Shown here: one piece after another, positions 40,841-49,684 of the stretch
Layout: each line of letters begins with the position of its first letter
How positions within the stretch are numbered: the first letter of the stretch is position 1
Assembly: GCA_902577075.1 (NCBI GenBank)
Contig: CACGXV010000002.1
Span: forward strand, 202,001-266,000
Reading direction: 5' to 3'
From: an uncultured Pelagibacteraceae bacterium
GTDB lineage: Bacteria; Pseudomonadota; Alphaproteobacteria; Pelagibacterales; Pelagibacteraceae
DNA: 64,000 bases
Position numbers and translations under genes: made by a program
The notes under the pieces: model-generated
Seen by the model: the letters and a program-made list of their open reading frames with translations, nothing else
Told to the model about the DNA's origin: nothing
Database searches by the model: none

Positions 40841-41845
40841 CTACATTAGTCCAGCTTCTTTATAGTATTTAATTGCACCAGGATGCAAAGGAGCTGATAA
40901 ACCATCAGCTATCATATTTTTTTTCTCTAATGATCCAAAAGCTGGGTGTTGTTTCCTAAAATCATCAAAATTTTCAAAAACAGCTTTTGTTACTAAGTAA
41001 ACTAATTCTTCTGAAACATCAGCACTAGTTACAACTGTAGCTTTTACACCAAAAGTAGTAGCATCAGATGTTTGACCAGTATAAGTTCCTGCAGGTATAA
41101 CAGCTTTGGCATAATAATCTGCACCATCAATTAAACCTTGAACTGGGCCACCTGTAAGATTAATTGGTCTTGCTTTTGCTGCACACGTTGCTGCTTGTTC
41201 CATAGCACCATTTGGAAAACCTACAGAATATCCATAAGCATCTATTTTTCCATCACATAAAGCTTTAACTTGTTCAGAAGAAGTAAGTTCAGTTGTTGAC
41301 TTAAAGTAACTATTAGAAACACCCATTGCTTTCATTAGCTCTTCCATAGTTCCTCTTTGTCCAGAACCTGGATTTCCAATATTAACAACTTTCCCTTTTA
41401 GTCCTTTAAAATTAGTTACTCCAGAAGATGCACTTGCCCAAATTTGGAATGGTTCATTATGAACAGAAAAAACTGCTCTAAGTTTTCCAAATTTTTTGCC
41501 TTCCCATTTGCTTGATCCATTTACTGCATGGAATTGCCAATCAGATTGAGCTACACCAAATTGAAACTCACCCTCTTTTATTTGACCAATATTATAGTTT
41601 GATCCACCAGTAGAAGGAGCTGTACATCTATATGCTTTTGCAGTTCCTTTTTTTCTACCATGATCTTTACTAATGGCAGATTTATGCAACATTTTACAAA
41701 TAGCATTACCTGTTTGGAAATAAACTCCAGTAGGTCCTCCTGTTCCTATAGTAAAAAACTCTGCAGACTTTGCAACATTATTAAAAGAAAATAAAGCCGC
41801 AAAAAGAATTAAAGAGCTTGATAGAGTAGATAATATTTTTTTCAT
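40841..41845 (-). CDS. TAXI family TRAP transporter substrate-binding protein
   Basis: The 334-residue periplasmic protein begins with a signal peptide (about residues 1-28, ending NNVAKSA before EFFTIGTGG). The mature part has FFTIGTGGPTGVYFQTGNAICKML, the hallmark of TAXI (TRAP-associated extracytoplasmic immunogenic) binding proteins, and AKARPINLTGGPVQGL further on. It binds a solute and delivers it to the TRAP permease encoded next. TAXI systems often carry dicarboxylates or amino acids such as glutamate, but the solute cannot be read here. An AG-rich tract (GAGAGGG) precedes the start. A hairpin follows the gene. Confidence 0.9.
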   Translation of the reverse strand: MKKILSTLSSSLILFAALFSFNNVAKSAEFFTIGTGGPTGVYFQTGNAICKMLHKSAISKDHGRKKGTAKAYRCTAPSTGGSNYNIGQIKEGEFQFGVAQSDWQFHAVNGSSKWEGKKFGKLRAVFSVHNEPFQIWASASSGVTNFKGLKGKVVNIGNPGSGQRGTMEELMKAMGVSNSYFKSTTELTSSEQVKALCDGKIDAYGYSVGFPNGAMEQAATCAAKARPINLTGGPVQGLIDGADYYAKAVIPAGTYTGQTSDATTFGVKATVVTSADVSEELVYLVTKAVFENFDDFRKQHPAFGSLEKKNMIADGLSAPLHPGAIKYYKEAGLM

Positions 41846-41966
41846 TTTCCCTCTCTTTTTTAGTTAGTTATAATCGAGAATTGAAACAAAATTTATTTAT
41901 GTTGTCCAGAAATTTTTTTAGAATAATTCTAATTTTATATTTGATCAAATTGGGTTTTTGTTCATA

Positions 41967-43193
41967 TTAGGCATTTTCTACCCAATCATTAATTCTCTTT
42001 ACACCTTCTACTACTTTTGGTGCTAGGAGTTCAATAGTATCGAAATCTATAATTGTATCTGAATTTATTTTTGAAATAAAATTTTTACCATCAAAATCTG
42101 TATAGCTTAATCTTGAAATTAATCTTTCTTTATCAAATCCAAAATCCGATCCTGGTAATATAGCCACATTTTTTTTTTTTAATAGATCGCTACACATTTC
42201 ACTTGATGAATTAAAGTTTTTGTTCAAAAATTCTGGCATTAAATAAAATCCACCCATTGGCTTATTCATAGAAACATTATTTGATTTTAAAAATTCATAA
42301 ACATAGTTTCCAACCGCGTTTAGAATTTTTCTTGATTTTAGCAAATATTCACTATGATTTCCTTCAAATGCTTTTATTGCTGCAAATTGAATAGGGGCGC
42401 TAACTGATGAAAATGTTTCACTTGCTAGAATTTTAATTGAATTTTTATAATGATTAAGTTCCTCAGGAATTAAGAAATATCCTAATCTCCATCCTCCGGC
42501 ACCACACCATTTGCTTAATCCACTGCTTATAATTGTATCTGATGGGCAATAATTAAAAATAGAGTCATTTTCCTTTTCAAAACTTAAATCAGAATATATT
42601 TCATCTGATAAAACAATTATTTTATATTTTTCAATGATTTCACTTATTTCTTTAAAGTTTTTACAGACTTGCCCTGATGGATTATTTGGAGAATTTAATA
42701 TTAATAAATAATTCTTATTTTTATCTTTAGATACTAATTCCTCTAAAATTTCAGCTGTAGGATACCAATTGTTATCACTTGTTGTACTAATCCAATGATA
42801 TTTATTATCTGCAATTAAAGATTGAGGTTTATAAGATACCCAGCTAGGAGATGGTAGAATAATTTCACCTTCAAAAGACATGTGCAACAAAAACATTAAT
42901 TCTTTAGATCCAGGACCAATTATTATTTGTTCTGAATGAAACGTTTTTTTTTTTTTTTTTGACTCAAAATTAGCAATTGCCTCTCTGAGTTGTTGGAGTC
43001 CTTGGATAGGTAAATAGCTTTTTTGGAAAGCATTTTTTTTTAATTCATCAACAATCGTATCAGGAATATTAAAAGGAGATTGACCAAACCCAAATTTTAT
43101 AACCTCTTTACCCTCATTTTCAAGATTTTTTGATATCTCATTAATTTTTAGTGTTGCTGATAAATTCAAATTTTTGATCTTCTTTTTTATCAT
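41967..43193 (-). CDS. PLP-dependent aminotransferase, class I/II
   Basis: The 408-residue protein is a fold-type I aminotransferase. The cofactor lysine is K228 in SSGLSKWCGAGGWRLGY, and the usual NSPNNPSGQVC segment precedes DEIYSDL. It also carries the conserved C-terminal arginine region RLSYTDFD. Substrate is probably an aspartate- or aromatic-type amino acid, but that is not settled by sequence. A run of 17 A (coding strand) lies at 42944-42960, encoding consecutive lysines near residues 79-83. The gene directly follows the acetoacetyl-CoA synthetase gene and starts on its last base, so they are co-transcribed. Confidence 0.85.
   Translation of the reverse strand: MIKKKIKNLNLSATLKINEISKNLENEGKEVIKFGFGQSPFNIPDTIVDELKKNAFQKSYLPIQGLQQLREAIANFESKKKKKTFHSEQIIIGPGSKELMFLLHMSFEGEIILPSPSWVSYKPQSLIADNKYHWISTTSDNNWYPTAEILEELVSKDKNKNYLLILNSPNNPSGQVCKNFKEISEIIEKYKIIVLSDEIYSDLSFEKENDSIFNYCPSDTIISSGLSKWCGAGGWRLGYFLIPEELNHYKNSIKILASETFSSVSAPIQFAAIKAFEGNHSEYLLKSRKILNAVGNYVYEFLKSNNVSMNKPMGGFYLMPEFLNKNFNSSSEMCSDLLKKKNVAILPGSDFGFDKERLISRLSYTDFDGKNFISKINSDTIIDFDTIELLAPKVVEGVKRINDWVENA
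42944..42960. repeat. 17-base A homopolymer (coding strand) inside the aminotransferase gene
   Basis: Seventeen consecutive T on the plus strand read as A on the coding strand and encode several lysines in a row near residue 80. Such tracts cause slippage by polymerases. The frame is intact as given. A length change in the genome would truncate the enzyme, so this could be a phase-variable or transcriptional-slippage site, or merely a by-product of the low GC content. Confidence 0.9.
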
Positions 43194-45148
43194 TAAGTTT
43201 TTAGTTCTTTAATATTTTTATAATCTACTAATGCTTCAGGATTACTTAATGCCTGAATATTTTTAATTTTATTTCCCTCTACTGCATTTTTAACTGCTAA
43301 TTCTACAATTTTATTATTTTTAGTTCTAGGAATATCGTTTACTTCGATTATTTTTTTGGGCACATGCCGTGGGGATGCATCTAAACGTATAGCTTTTTTT
43401 ATTTTTAAAGATAAAGCTTCATTTAATGACTTAGGTTTCTTTAGAACAACAAACAATATAATTCTCACATCATTATCCCATTTCTGACCTATAACTATTG
43501 ATTCTTTAACTTCTTTAAATTTATCAACTACAGAATATATCTCAGCAGTACCTAGTCTAGCACCCCCAGGATTAAGTGTTGCATCTGACCTTCCATAAAT
43601 AACATATCCACCATTAGATTTTCTCTCTGCATAATCTCCATGATGCCAAACATTTTTATATTTTTTAAAATATGCAGACTTGTATTTTTTATTATTTTTA
43701 TCATTCCAAAAATAAATGGGCATTGATGGAAATGGTGACTTACAAACCAATTCTCCTTTTTTATTAAGTAAAGATCTTCCTCTATCAGAAAAAATATCTG
43801 TGTTCATTCCTAATCCATTATTCTGGATTTGTCCTCTAAAAACAGGGGAGTAAATATTCCCTAATACAAAGCAAGAAACAAGATCTGTTCCCCCTGCAAT
43901 TGATGCTAAATGAACATTTCTTTTTATATTTTTATACACATAATCAAAACCATCAGAGGATAATGGTGATCCAGTGGAGCAAATAGTTCTTAGATATTTT
44001 AGTTTATACTTATTTTTTATATTTAAATTTAATTTTTTAAGTTGGTCGATATATTTTGCGCTGGTCCCAAATAGAGAAATTTTTTCACTTTCAGCAATTT
44101 TAAAAAGTAAATCATTTCTTTTGTACATAGGAAATCCATCAAAAAGAACTATTGATGCTTTCGATGCCAAAAAGGTCATTAACCAGTTCCACATCATCCA
44201 CCCGCAAGTAGTAAAATAAAAAACGTTATCGCCTGGTTTAACGTTACAGTGAAGTTTGTGTTCTTTTAAATGTTGGAGCAAAACTCCACCAGCTCTATGG
44301 CATATACACTTTGGTTTGCCAGTAGTTCCACTTGAATATAAAATTGCTAATTCTTTATCAAAATCAAATTTTTTGAATAGAAATTGTTTTTCTTTTTCTT
44401 TTTTCAACCTGTCGTAATAAAATATTTTGACTCCTTTTATCTTTTTTTGCCTTAAATTTTTTTTACCTGGATAATTAGTAATTAGTACGTATTTAATTGA
44501 TTTTATTTTTTTAAGAATAGCAGGCAACCTAACAATAACATTTATTTCTTTACCATTGTAATAATATCTATCTGTAATAATTAAAAGTTTTGGTTTAATT
44601 TGAGAAAATCTTTCTATAACTCCCTGTGTCCCAAAATCTGGAGAACATGATGACCATATAGCTCCTATTGCACTTGTTGCTAAAAAACCTTCGACCGTTT
44701 CAATTTGATTTATCGTATATGCTGCAATTCTATCTTTTTCTTTTATTTTATTTTGTTTAAAAAAATTAATAAATTTTAAGGCATTTTTATTTAATTCTTT
44801 CCATGACTTCTCTTCTCTAAAGCCATTTTCACTAATAAAAGTTACAGCTTTTGAATTGTCATTTTTAGACAATAAGTTCTCTGCATAATTTAATTTGGAT
44901 TTTACTAAAAATTTACTCTTAATAATCTCTTTAGGAAAATGAAATTTATCATTTTTAATGCCTTTGATATTTGAATAGTCCCAAATTGAAGACCAAAAAA
45001 TCCTTGGATTTTTAATTGTCCAATTAAATAATTTTTTATAATTTTTCGTAGGTGAATAATTAAATTTTTTTGCTAAAAAATTTTCAAATTCAAATAAATT
45101 TGATTTTGCTTTCATTTGAGAATTAGCTTCCCATATTTTTTGAGACAT
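43193..45148 (-). CDS. Acetoacetyl-CoA synthetase
   Basis: The 651-residue enzyme activates acetoacetate to acetoacetyl-CoA with ATP. It belongs to the ANL superfamily: the phosphate loop ILYSSGTTGKPKCICH lies in the middle, ICSTGSPLSSDGFDYVY and ASIAGGTDLVSCF follow, and the hinge and C-terminal subdomain hold YGRSDATLNPGGARLGTAEIY and RTKNNKIVELAVK (catalytic lysine). The ACAS-type N-terminus and the VYKNIKRNVHLASIAGGTD segment fit the acetoacetate branch rather than acetate. Its stop overlaps the aminotransferase start. The upstream 162-base gap to the helicase gene is a divergent promoter region. Confidence 0.88.
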   Translation of the reverse strand: MSQKIWEANSQMKAKSNLFEFENFLAKKFNYSPTKNYKKLFNWTIKNPRIFWSSIWDYSNIKGIKNDKFHFPKEIIKSKFLVKSKLNYAENLLSKNDNSKAVTFISENGFREEKSWKELNKNALKFINFFKQNKIKEKDRIAAYTINQIETVEGFLATSAIGAIWSSCSPDFGTQGVIERFSQIKPKLLIITDRYYYNGKEINVIVRLPAILKKIKSIKYVLITNYPGKKNLRQKKIKGVKIFYYDRLKKEKEKQFLFKKFDFDKELAILYSSGTTGKPKCICHRAGGVLLQHLKEHKLHCNVKPGDNVFYFTTCGWMMWNWLMTFLASKASIVLFDGFPMYKRNDLLFKIAESEKISLFGTSAKYIDQLKKLNLNIKNKYKLKYLRTICSTGSPLSSDGFDYVYKNIKRNVHLASIAGGTDLVSCFVLGNIYSPVFRGQIQNNGLGMNTDIFSDRGRSLLNKKGELVCKSPFPSMPIYFWNDKNNKKYKSAYFKKYKNVWHHGDYAERKSNGGYVIYGRSDATLNPGGARLGTAEIYSVVDKFKEVKESIVIGQKWDNDVRIILFVVLKKPKSLNEALSLKIKKAIRLDASPRHVPKKIIEVNDIPRTKNNKIVELAVKNAVEGNKIKNIQALSNPEALVDYKNIKELKT

Positions 45149-45251
45149 AAAAAAATATATTTAATTTTTTGAAATTATGATAACCTTAAAACATTAAATA
45201 ATAAAAATGAGAACTTTTTCCCCAGTGATTCGGACTAGTTTTAACCCTTTT

Positions 45252-45279
45252 TTGTTCTTTAGAGGTAACAATATATAGT
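45252..45279 (+). promoter_or_regulatory. Candidate sigma70-type promoter for the helicase gene
   Basis: TTGTTC (45252-45257) and TATAGT (45274-45279) are separated by 16 bases, giving a fair -35/-10 pair 30 bases upstream of the ATG at 45311. In such AT-rich DNA chance matches are common. Confidence 0.3.
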
Positions 45280-45310
45280 ATTTGTAAAAAAATTCATACT
45301 AAAGCTAGAA

Positions 45311-47794
45311 ATGACAAAAAATAAAATTACGGCAATTCTTGGTCCTACAAATACTGGAAAAACTTTTCTAGCAATTGAAACTATGCTTTCTTTCGACTCG
45401 GGAATGATTGGATTTCCATTAAGACTTTTAGCAAGAGAGGTCTATGACAAAATTATAAAAAAAGTTCATATATCTAAAGTAGCTTTAATTACTGGAGAGG
45501 AAAAAATTATTCCAATAAATGCAAAGTATTTTCTTTGCACTGTTGAGTCAATGCCATTAGATAAAAGTTTAGAATTTGTAGCCATCGATGAAATTCAAAT
45601 GTGCAACGATCATGAACGAGGTCATATTTTTACAGATAGATTATTGAACATGAGGGGTGAAAAACTCACTATGTTAATGGGTTCAAATTCAATTAAAAAA
45701 ATTATCCAAAAACTTGATGGTGATATCGAATTTAAAAATAAAGATCGACTTTCCAAATTATCATTTGGAGGTCATAAAAAAATTTCAAGGATTGAGAGAA
45801 AGAGTGCAGTCATAGCTTTTTCTACAGAAGAAGTTTATGCAATTGCAGAATTAATTAGACGTCAAAAAGGTGGAGCCGCAATTGTAATGGGCTCTCTGAG
45901 TCCTAAAACTAGAAACGCACAGGTAAGTCTATATCAATCTGGTGACGTAGATTATTTGGTTGCAACAGATGCGATTGGAATGGGAATAAATATGGATCTA
46001 GATAATGTATACTTTTCCAATTTAAAAAAGTTTGATGGTAAAAAATTGAGAAATTTAAATATTTCTGAAATTGGGCAGATCGCAGGAAGAGCTGGAAGAT
46101 ATTTAAATGATGGTATTTTTGGAACAACTGGTGAATGTAAGGAGATTGGTTCAGAAGAAATCGAAGCGCTAGAGTCTCATAACTTTCCAGATATACAAAC
46201 AATTTTTTGGAGAAATTCAAAACTAAAATTTCAGAATAAAATTTCATTATTAAAATCTTTGGAAGAAAGACCACATAAAGACTGGCTAAGAAGAGTCAAC
46301 GAGTGCCAAGATGAAAAGGTGTTAAAATATTTTTTGAAAGAGGCTCCAAATTTTGAAATTCAAGATAATACTGAGATTTTGCAAATGCTTTGGGAATGTT
46401 GTCAAATACCTGACTTTGTGAAGAAAACTTATGGTCATCACTTTGAAGTTGTAAGTAAGATTTTTAGTTTTTTAACAGGCAAAAATAAAAAAGTCCCAAA
46501 TCACTATATGAAGGAACAACTATCCTTACTAGACAAATTAGATGGTAATGTAGATTCCTTATCCAACAGGATTGCTAACGTGAGAACATGGGCTTATGTT
46601 TCTAATAAATCAAACTGGGTAGAAAATCAGGACTATTGGATAGAAAGAACAAAAAATCTTGAGGATAAATTATCAGATAGGCTGCATGAGGAATTGACAA
46701 AAACATTTATTGACAAAAGAGCAAGTGTGTTAGCAAGAGGTCTAAAACAAGATATAACGTTTGAAACAGAAATTGTTAATGATGAGAAAGTCATGATTAA
46801 TGAGCAATATATAGGTCGTTTAAGAGGTCTTAGATTAGAATTAGATTTAAAAGTTGATACATTAGATGCAGATCTAAAATCATTAAAAAAAGCTGCAAGA
46901 CAAAACGTAAGTCCAGAAATAATTAAAAGAATTAATCAAATAATTCATACTGGTTTAATTGAATTAAAGAATGATTTTAAGATCTATTGGAATGAAAATC
47001 ATATAGCTAAATTAATTCCTGGTTCTGATTACCTTAATCCACAAATACAATTAATTATTGATGAAATGATAGAGAACAATGAAAAATCAAGACTAAATTC
47101 TTTTCTAGAAAGATGGATAAAAAATAAAATTGAAACGGAGTTAAAGAGTTTAATAGATTTAAAAAATGTAAGGGATAAAAATTCAGAATTAAGAGCTTTA
47201 GCATACCATCTTTATGAGAATAATGGAGTAGTCAAAAGAGACGAAGTTTTAGAATATTTAAATAAGCTTAATCAGGATGAAAGGAAAAAGTTAAGAAATT
47301 TAGGGGTCAAGTTTGGAAGATATCATATATTTTTGTTCAAATTATTTAAACCAAGCTCTGTATCGTTGCGAATTTTATTATGGAAAAATTACAACGAAAA
47401 AAATTATGATTTTTTACCACCAACTTTTGGATTAAACTTTTTGGAAGAAAAGAAAAATTTAAATAAAAGTTTAATGCTTTTATGTGGTTTTGAAAAATTT
47501 GAAAATTTATATGTTAGGATTGATATTTTAGAAAGACTATTTCTAATGATTTTTAACACTAAAACAGATGATAAAATTAAAGATATTAAATTAATACCCG
47601 AAATGTTGAATTTGTTAGGTTGTAATAAAGAAAATTTTGTGAAACTAATAAAAAAAATGAATTATAAAACTTATGAAAAAAATAATAATTTACACTTTAA
47701 GTATATTCCAATAAAAAAAATTATAAAAAAAAACAACAATAAAAATATTAATGACAACCCTTTTAAAGTTCTCTCACAACTTAACTTAAAATAA
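45311..47794 (+). CDS. SUV3-like ATP-dependent RNA helicase
   Basis: The 827-residue protein is a superfamily 2 helicase of the SUV3/alphaproteobacterial helicase group. Walker A is GPTNTGKT (residues 11-18), the DExx box is DEIQ (93-96) in FVAIDEIQMCND, and the second RecA domain shows VATDAIGMGINMDLDNVYFS and the motif VI QIAGRAGRYL. The C-terminal half is alpha-helical, Lys/Asn-rich and without an obvious domain. SUV3 acts with degradosome-type RNA turnover; the bacterial role is less clear. It starts the rightward helicase-TerB-ferredoxin-CarD set. The next gene starts on its last base. Confidence 0.85.
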   Translation: MTKNKITAILGPTNTGKTFLAIETMLSFDSGMIGFPLRLLAREVYDKIIKKVHISKVALITGEEKIIPINAKYFLCTVESMPLDKSLEFVAIDEIQMCNDHERGHIFTDRLLNMRGEKLTMLMGSNSIKKIIQKLDGDIEFKNKDRLSKLSFGGHKKISRIERKSAVIAFSTEEVYAIAELIRRQKGGAAIVMGSLSPKTRNAQVSLYQSGDVDYLVATDAIGMGINMDLDNVYFSNLKKFDGKKLRNLNISEIGQIAGRAGRYLNDGIFGTTGECKEIGSEEIEALESHNFPDIQTIFWRNSKLKFQNKISLLKSLEERPHKDWLRRVNECQDEKVLKYFLKEAPNFEIQDNTEILQMLWECCQIPDFVKKTYGHHFEVVSKIFSFLTGKNKKVPNHYMKEQLSLLDKLDGNVDSLSNRIANVRTWAYVSNKSNWVENQDYWIERTKNLEDKLSDRLHEELTKTFIDKRASVLARGLKQDITFETEIVNDEKVMINEQYIGRLRGLRLELDLKVDTLDADLKSLKKAARQNVSPEIIKRINQIIHTGLIELKNDFKIYWNENHIAKLIPGSDYLNPQIQLIIDEMIENNEKSRLNSFLERWIKNKIETELKSLIDLKNVRDKNSELRALAYHLYENNGVVKRDEVLEYLNKLNQDERKKLRNLGVKFGRYHIFLFKLFKPSSVSLRILLWKNYNEKNYDFLPPTFGLNFLEEKKNLNKSLMLLCGFEKFENLYVRIDILERLFLMIFNTKTDDKIKDIKLIPEMLNLLGCNKENFVKLIKKMNYKTYEKNNNLHFKYIPIKKIIKKNNNKNINDNPFKVLSQLNLK

Positions 47795-48219
47795 TGTTTA
47801 ATATATTTAAAAAAGAAAAGATTAAGGAGGAAAGTCAAAATCCCTCCATAATGGCTGTATCATGTTTATTAATTCACTCTGCAAAAATAGATGAAAATTA
47901 TACAGACAAGGAAAAGAAAATAATCAAGGATGCAATTATTGAGATGGGTGCAGATGTTAATGAAATTGACAGCGTGATACAAGAAGCTGAAAAAAGAGAG
48001 AAGGACTCTAATCAAATACTTGATTTTACCAGAGAGATTAAAAATATTAGTGATGAAAACAAAAAAATAATTATAGAAGCTTTATGGGATATAATTTACT
48101 CAGATGAAGATGCCGATATGTACGAAACTAACCTTATGAGGAGGCTGTCTGGTTTGCTTTATCTTGATCCAAAAATTGTAGGTGATATTAAAAAGAAAGT
48201 TAGTCAAAAAAAAACATGA
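47794..48219 (+). CDS. TerB-family (tellurite resistance/COG3793-like) protein
   Basis: The 141-residue, mainly helical protein matches the TerB pattern: an [20 protein letters not shown] helix (here [21 protein letters not shown]), a [11 protein letters not shown] helix, and [16 protein letters not shown] as the metal-binding segment. The family occurs in stress and membrane-linked systems and binds calcium-like ions. In many alphaproteobacteria this helicase-ferredoxin spot holds an S4 RNA-binding gene; here TerB takes that place. It starts on the last base of the helicase gene and overlaps the ferredoxin gene by 4 bases. The role is unknown. Confidence 0.7.
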   Translation: MFNIFKKEKIKEESQNPSIMAVSCLLIHSAKIDENYTDKEKKIIKDAIIEMGADVNEIDSVIQEAEKREKDSNQILDFTREIKNISDENKKIIIEALWDIIYSDEDADMYETNLMRRLSGLLYLDPKIVGDIKKKVSQKKT

Positions 48220-48545
48220 CATATTTGGTAAATGATAAATGCATCAAATGTAAATTGATGGATTGTGTTGAAGTATGTCCAGTGGATTGCTTTTATGAGG
48301 GAAAGAATATGCTTGTAATTAAACCTGAGGAGTGTATAGATTGTGGCGTTTGTGAGCCAGAATGCCCAGTGGACGCCATAATATCAGACAATGAGGATAG
48401 TGATGGCAAATGGTTAGAGATAAATAAAAAGTACGCTGATATATGGCCGAACATAAGTGAAAAAAAAGATCCTCCAATGGATCATGAAAAATACAAAGAT
48501 GTAGATAATAAATATGAAAAATATTTTAAAGAAAATCTTGAATAA
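48216..48545 (+). CDS. fdxA: Ferredoxin, FdxA type (two clusters)
   Basis: The 109-residue protein has two cysteine groups: [17 protein letters not shown] near the start and [16 protein letters not shown] in the middle. This is the layout of FdxA/FdI-type 7Fe-8S ferredoxins, with a C-terminal tail rich in Asp, Lys and Tyr ([16 protein letters not shown]). It transfers electrons in the cytosol; the partner is unknown. The gene overlaps TerB by 4 bases and carD by 32 bases, which implies shared translation. Confidence 0.92.
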   Translation: MTYLVNDKCIKCKLMDCVEVCPVDCFYEGKNMLVIKPEECIDCGVCEPECPVDAIISDNEDSDGKWLEINKKYADIWPNISEKKDPPMDHEKYKDVDNKYEKYFKENLE

Positions 48546-49350
48546 AAAAAAAACCAAAAAAATTGTTAAAAAGAAAACTAAAACTGTTAAAAAAGTTTCC
48601 AAAGTAAAAAAAAAAGTAAAAGTTGCAAAAGTTATAAAAGCCAAAAAAATCTCTAAAGAACCAATAAAAAAAAAAACAATAAAAGAACAAAAAAAACAAG
48701 AAAAAGTTGATACAAAATCTGATCCACTAAGAATACCTAAGAATAACGAGCAAAAACCTGAAATTAAAAAAGTAAAAAAACAGGAAACAGAGAAAAAAAT
48801 ATTTAAGGTAAAAGATTATGTTGTTTACCCAAAACATGGTGTAGGTCAAATCACAGAAACCAAAAAAATTAATATAGGTGGAATAGATGTAGAGACATAT
48901 GTCTTAAAATTTGAAAAAGATAAGGCAAATGGAATGGTGCCAGTAAATAAACAGTCTCATTTAAGACCACTTGCTACAATAAATCAAATAAACAAATGTG
49001 TTAGTATTTTAAAAAGTAAGCCAAAAATCAAGAGATCAATGTGGAGCAGGAGAGCTCAGGAATATGAAGCTAAAATTTCATCAGGTAAAATTTATGAATT
49101 AGCTGAAGTTGTAAGAGATCTTAATAAAGGTGACGATATCATGATTGACCAATCTTATAGCGAAAGACAATTGTTCGAAAAAGCATATGAAAGATTGTTA
49201 GTAGAGTTTCAAATAGTTATGGGGTCAAGTTTAGAAGATGCACAAAAAAAACTTGATAAAGCTTTAAAACGTAATTTAGAAAAACAAGCTCAAAAAATTG
49301 AAGAAAAATCAGTAGCTGAAGAAGAGATAAGCCAAGAAATACCAGAGTAA
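48514..49350 (+). CDS. carD: CarD-family transcription regulator with long Lys-rich N-terminal tail
   Basis: The 278-residue protein has an N-terminal region of about 90 residues that is nearly all Lys with some Val, Ile and Thr, then a CarD domain from about residue 95 ([22 protein letters not shown]) to about 190 with [14 protein letters not shown], and a helical C-terminal part ([17 protein letters not shown]). CarD binds RNA polymerase beta and stabilises open complexes, mainly at rRNA promoters. The basic tail resembles histone H1 and could bind nucleic acid. The ATG at 48514 lies 32 bases inside fdxA; a TTG at 48538 is an alternative. The family call is firm; the tail's function is inferred. 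Confidence 0.88.
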   Translation: MKNILKKILNKKKTKKIVKKKTKTVKKVSKVKKKVKVAKVIKAKKISKEPIKKKTIKEQKKQEKVDTKSDPLRIPKNNEQKPEIKKVKKQETEKKIFKVKDYVVYPKHGVGQITETKKINIGGIDVETYVLKFEKDKANGMVPVNKQSHLRPLATINQINKCVSILKSKPKIKRSMWSRRAQEYEAKISSGKIYELAEVVRDLNKGDDIMIDQSYSERQLFEKAYERLLVEFQIVMGSSLEDAQKKLDKALKRNLEKQAQKIEEKSVAEEEISQEIPE

Positions 49351-49388
49351 AAAAAAACGCTTCCCACGCAAGCGCCATGAGAAGCGTT
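49351..49388 (-). terminator. Intrinsic terminator shared by carD and the basic mini-gene
   Basis: AACGCTTC (49356-49363) and GAAGCGTT (49381-49388) are exact inverted repeats around a 17-base loop. On the minus strand the stem is followed by a run of T from the A-tract at 49350-49357, so it ends the transcript of the basic mini-gene. It may also help terminate carD on the plus strand, though there the T run is missing. Confidence 0.7.
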
Positions 49389-49410
49389 ATCAGTTAAAAA
49401 GAATACTAAA

Positions 49411-49494
49411 CTATCTTCTTTTTTTCTTCTTAGCTTTTTTCTTAGCTTTTTTCTTAGTTTTCTTTTTAGCAGCTTTTTTTCTTCTTTTAGCCAT
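49411..49494 (-). CDS. 27-residue Lys/Arg/Ala-only basic mini-protein
   Basis: ATG at 49494, stop TAG at 49411-49413, 27 codons. Sixteen Lys, four Arg, five Ala, one Thr and the starting Met make up the whole protein; it opens MAKRRKKAAKKKT and ends KKKKRR. A strong Shine-Dalgarno (AAGGGAG) lies about 8 bases upstream. The gene has its own TTGACA-type promoter, a 5' stem-loop and a terminator. The composition suggests tight binding to nucleic acid or the ribosome: it resembles the tails of histone H1 and the adjacent CarD tail, and in size and charge the tiny eukaryotic ribosomal protein eL41. No homology claim is made. Real gene status is well supported by the signals; function is inferred. 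Confidence 0.8.
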   Translation of the reverse strand: MAKRRKKAAKKKTKKKAKKKAKKKKRR

Positions 49495-49516
49495 CTTTAG
49501 CTCCCTTTTTTTTATA

Positions 49517-49537
49517 AACGAATCTTTATGATTCGTT
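49517..49537 (-). promoter_or_regulatory. 5' stem-loop in the leader of the basic mini-gene
   Basis: AACGAATC and GATTCGTT are perfect 8-bp arms around TTTAT. The hairpin lies at the very 5' end of the predicted transcript, 23 bases upstream of the ATG and just before an A-rich stretch and the Shine-Dalgarno. Such 5' stems often protect mRNA from decay; a protein-binding role is also possible. It lacks a T run after it on the coding strand, so it is not a terminator. Confidence 0.6.
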
Positions 49538-49546
49538 AATAAGTAA

Positions 49547-49575
49547 TTTTTATTTTTTTTGAATAGTTATGTCAA
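49547..49575 (-). promoter_or_regulatory. Promoter of the basic mini-gene
   Basis: On the minus strand, TTGACA (49575-49570), a consensus -35, is followed after 17 bases by TAAAAA (49552-49547), a weaker -10. The predicted start of transcription near 49540 places the 5' stem-loop at the end of the RNA. Confidence 0.55.
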
Positions 49576-49684
49576 ACATATAATTTTTGAAGAATAATTT
49601 TTAAAAAAATAATTTTTATTTATTTTTTTAAAATTTTTAAAAAAGTTAAATAAATCGCTATTAATAAACACTTTTATAAAAAAT

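Noticed and set aside
48414..48644. Phe/Ile-rich leftward frame opposite carD and fdxA
   Set aside because: It is the antisense of the lysine-rich coding tract of carD; poly-A reads as poly-Phe on the other strand.
49517..49537. Stem-loop read as a terminator for the fadD-like gene
   Set aside because: On the minus strand the stem is followed by an A-rich stretch, not a T run, and it falls at the 5' end of the mini-gene transcript, so a leader role fits better.
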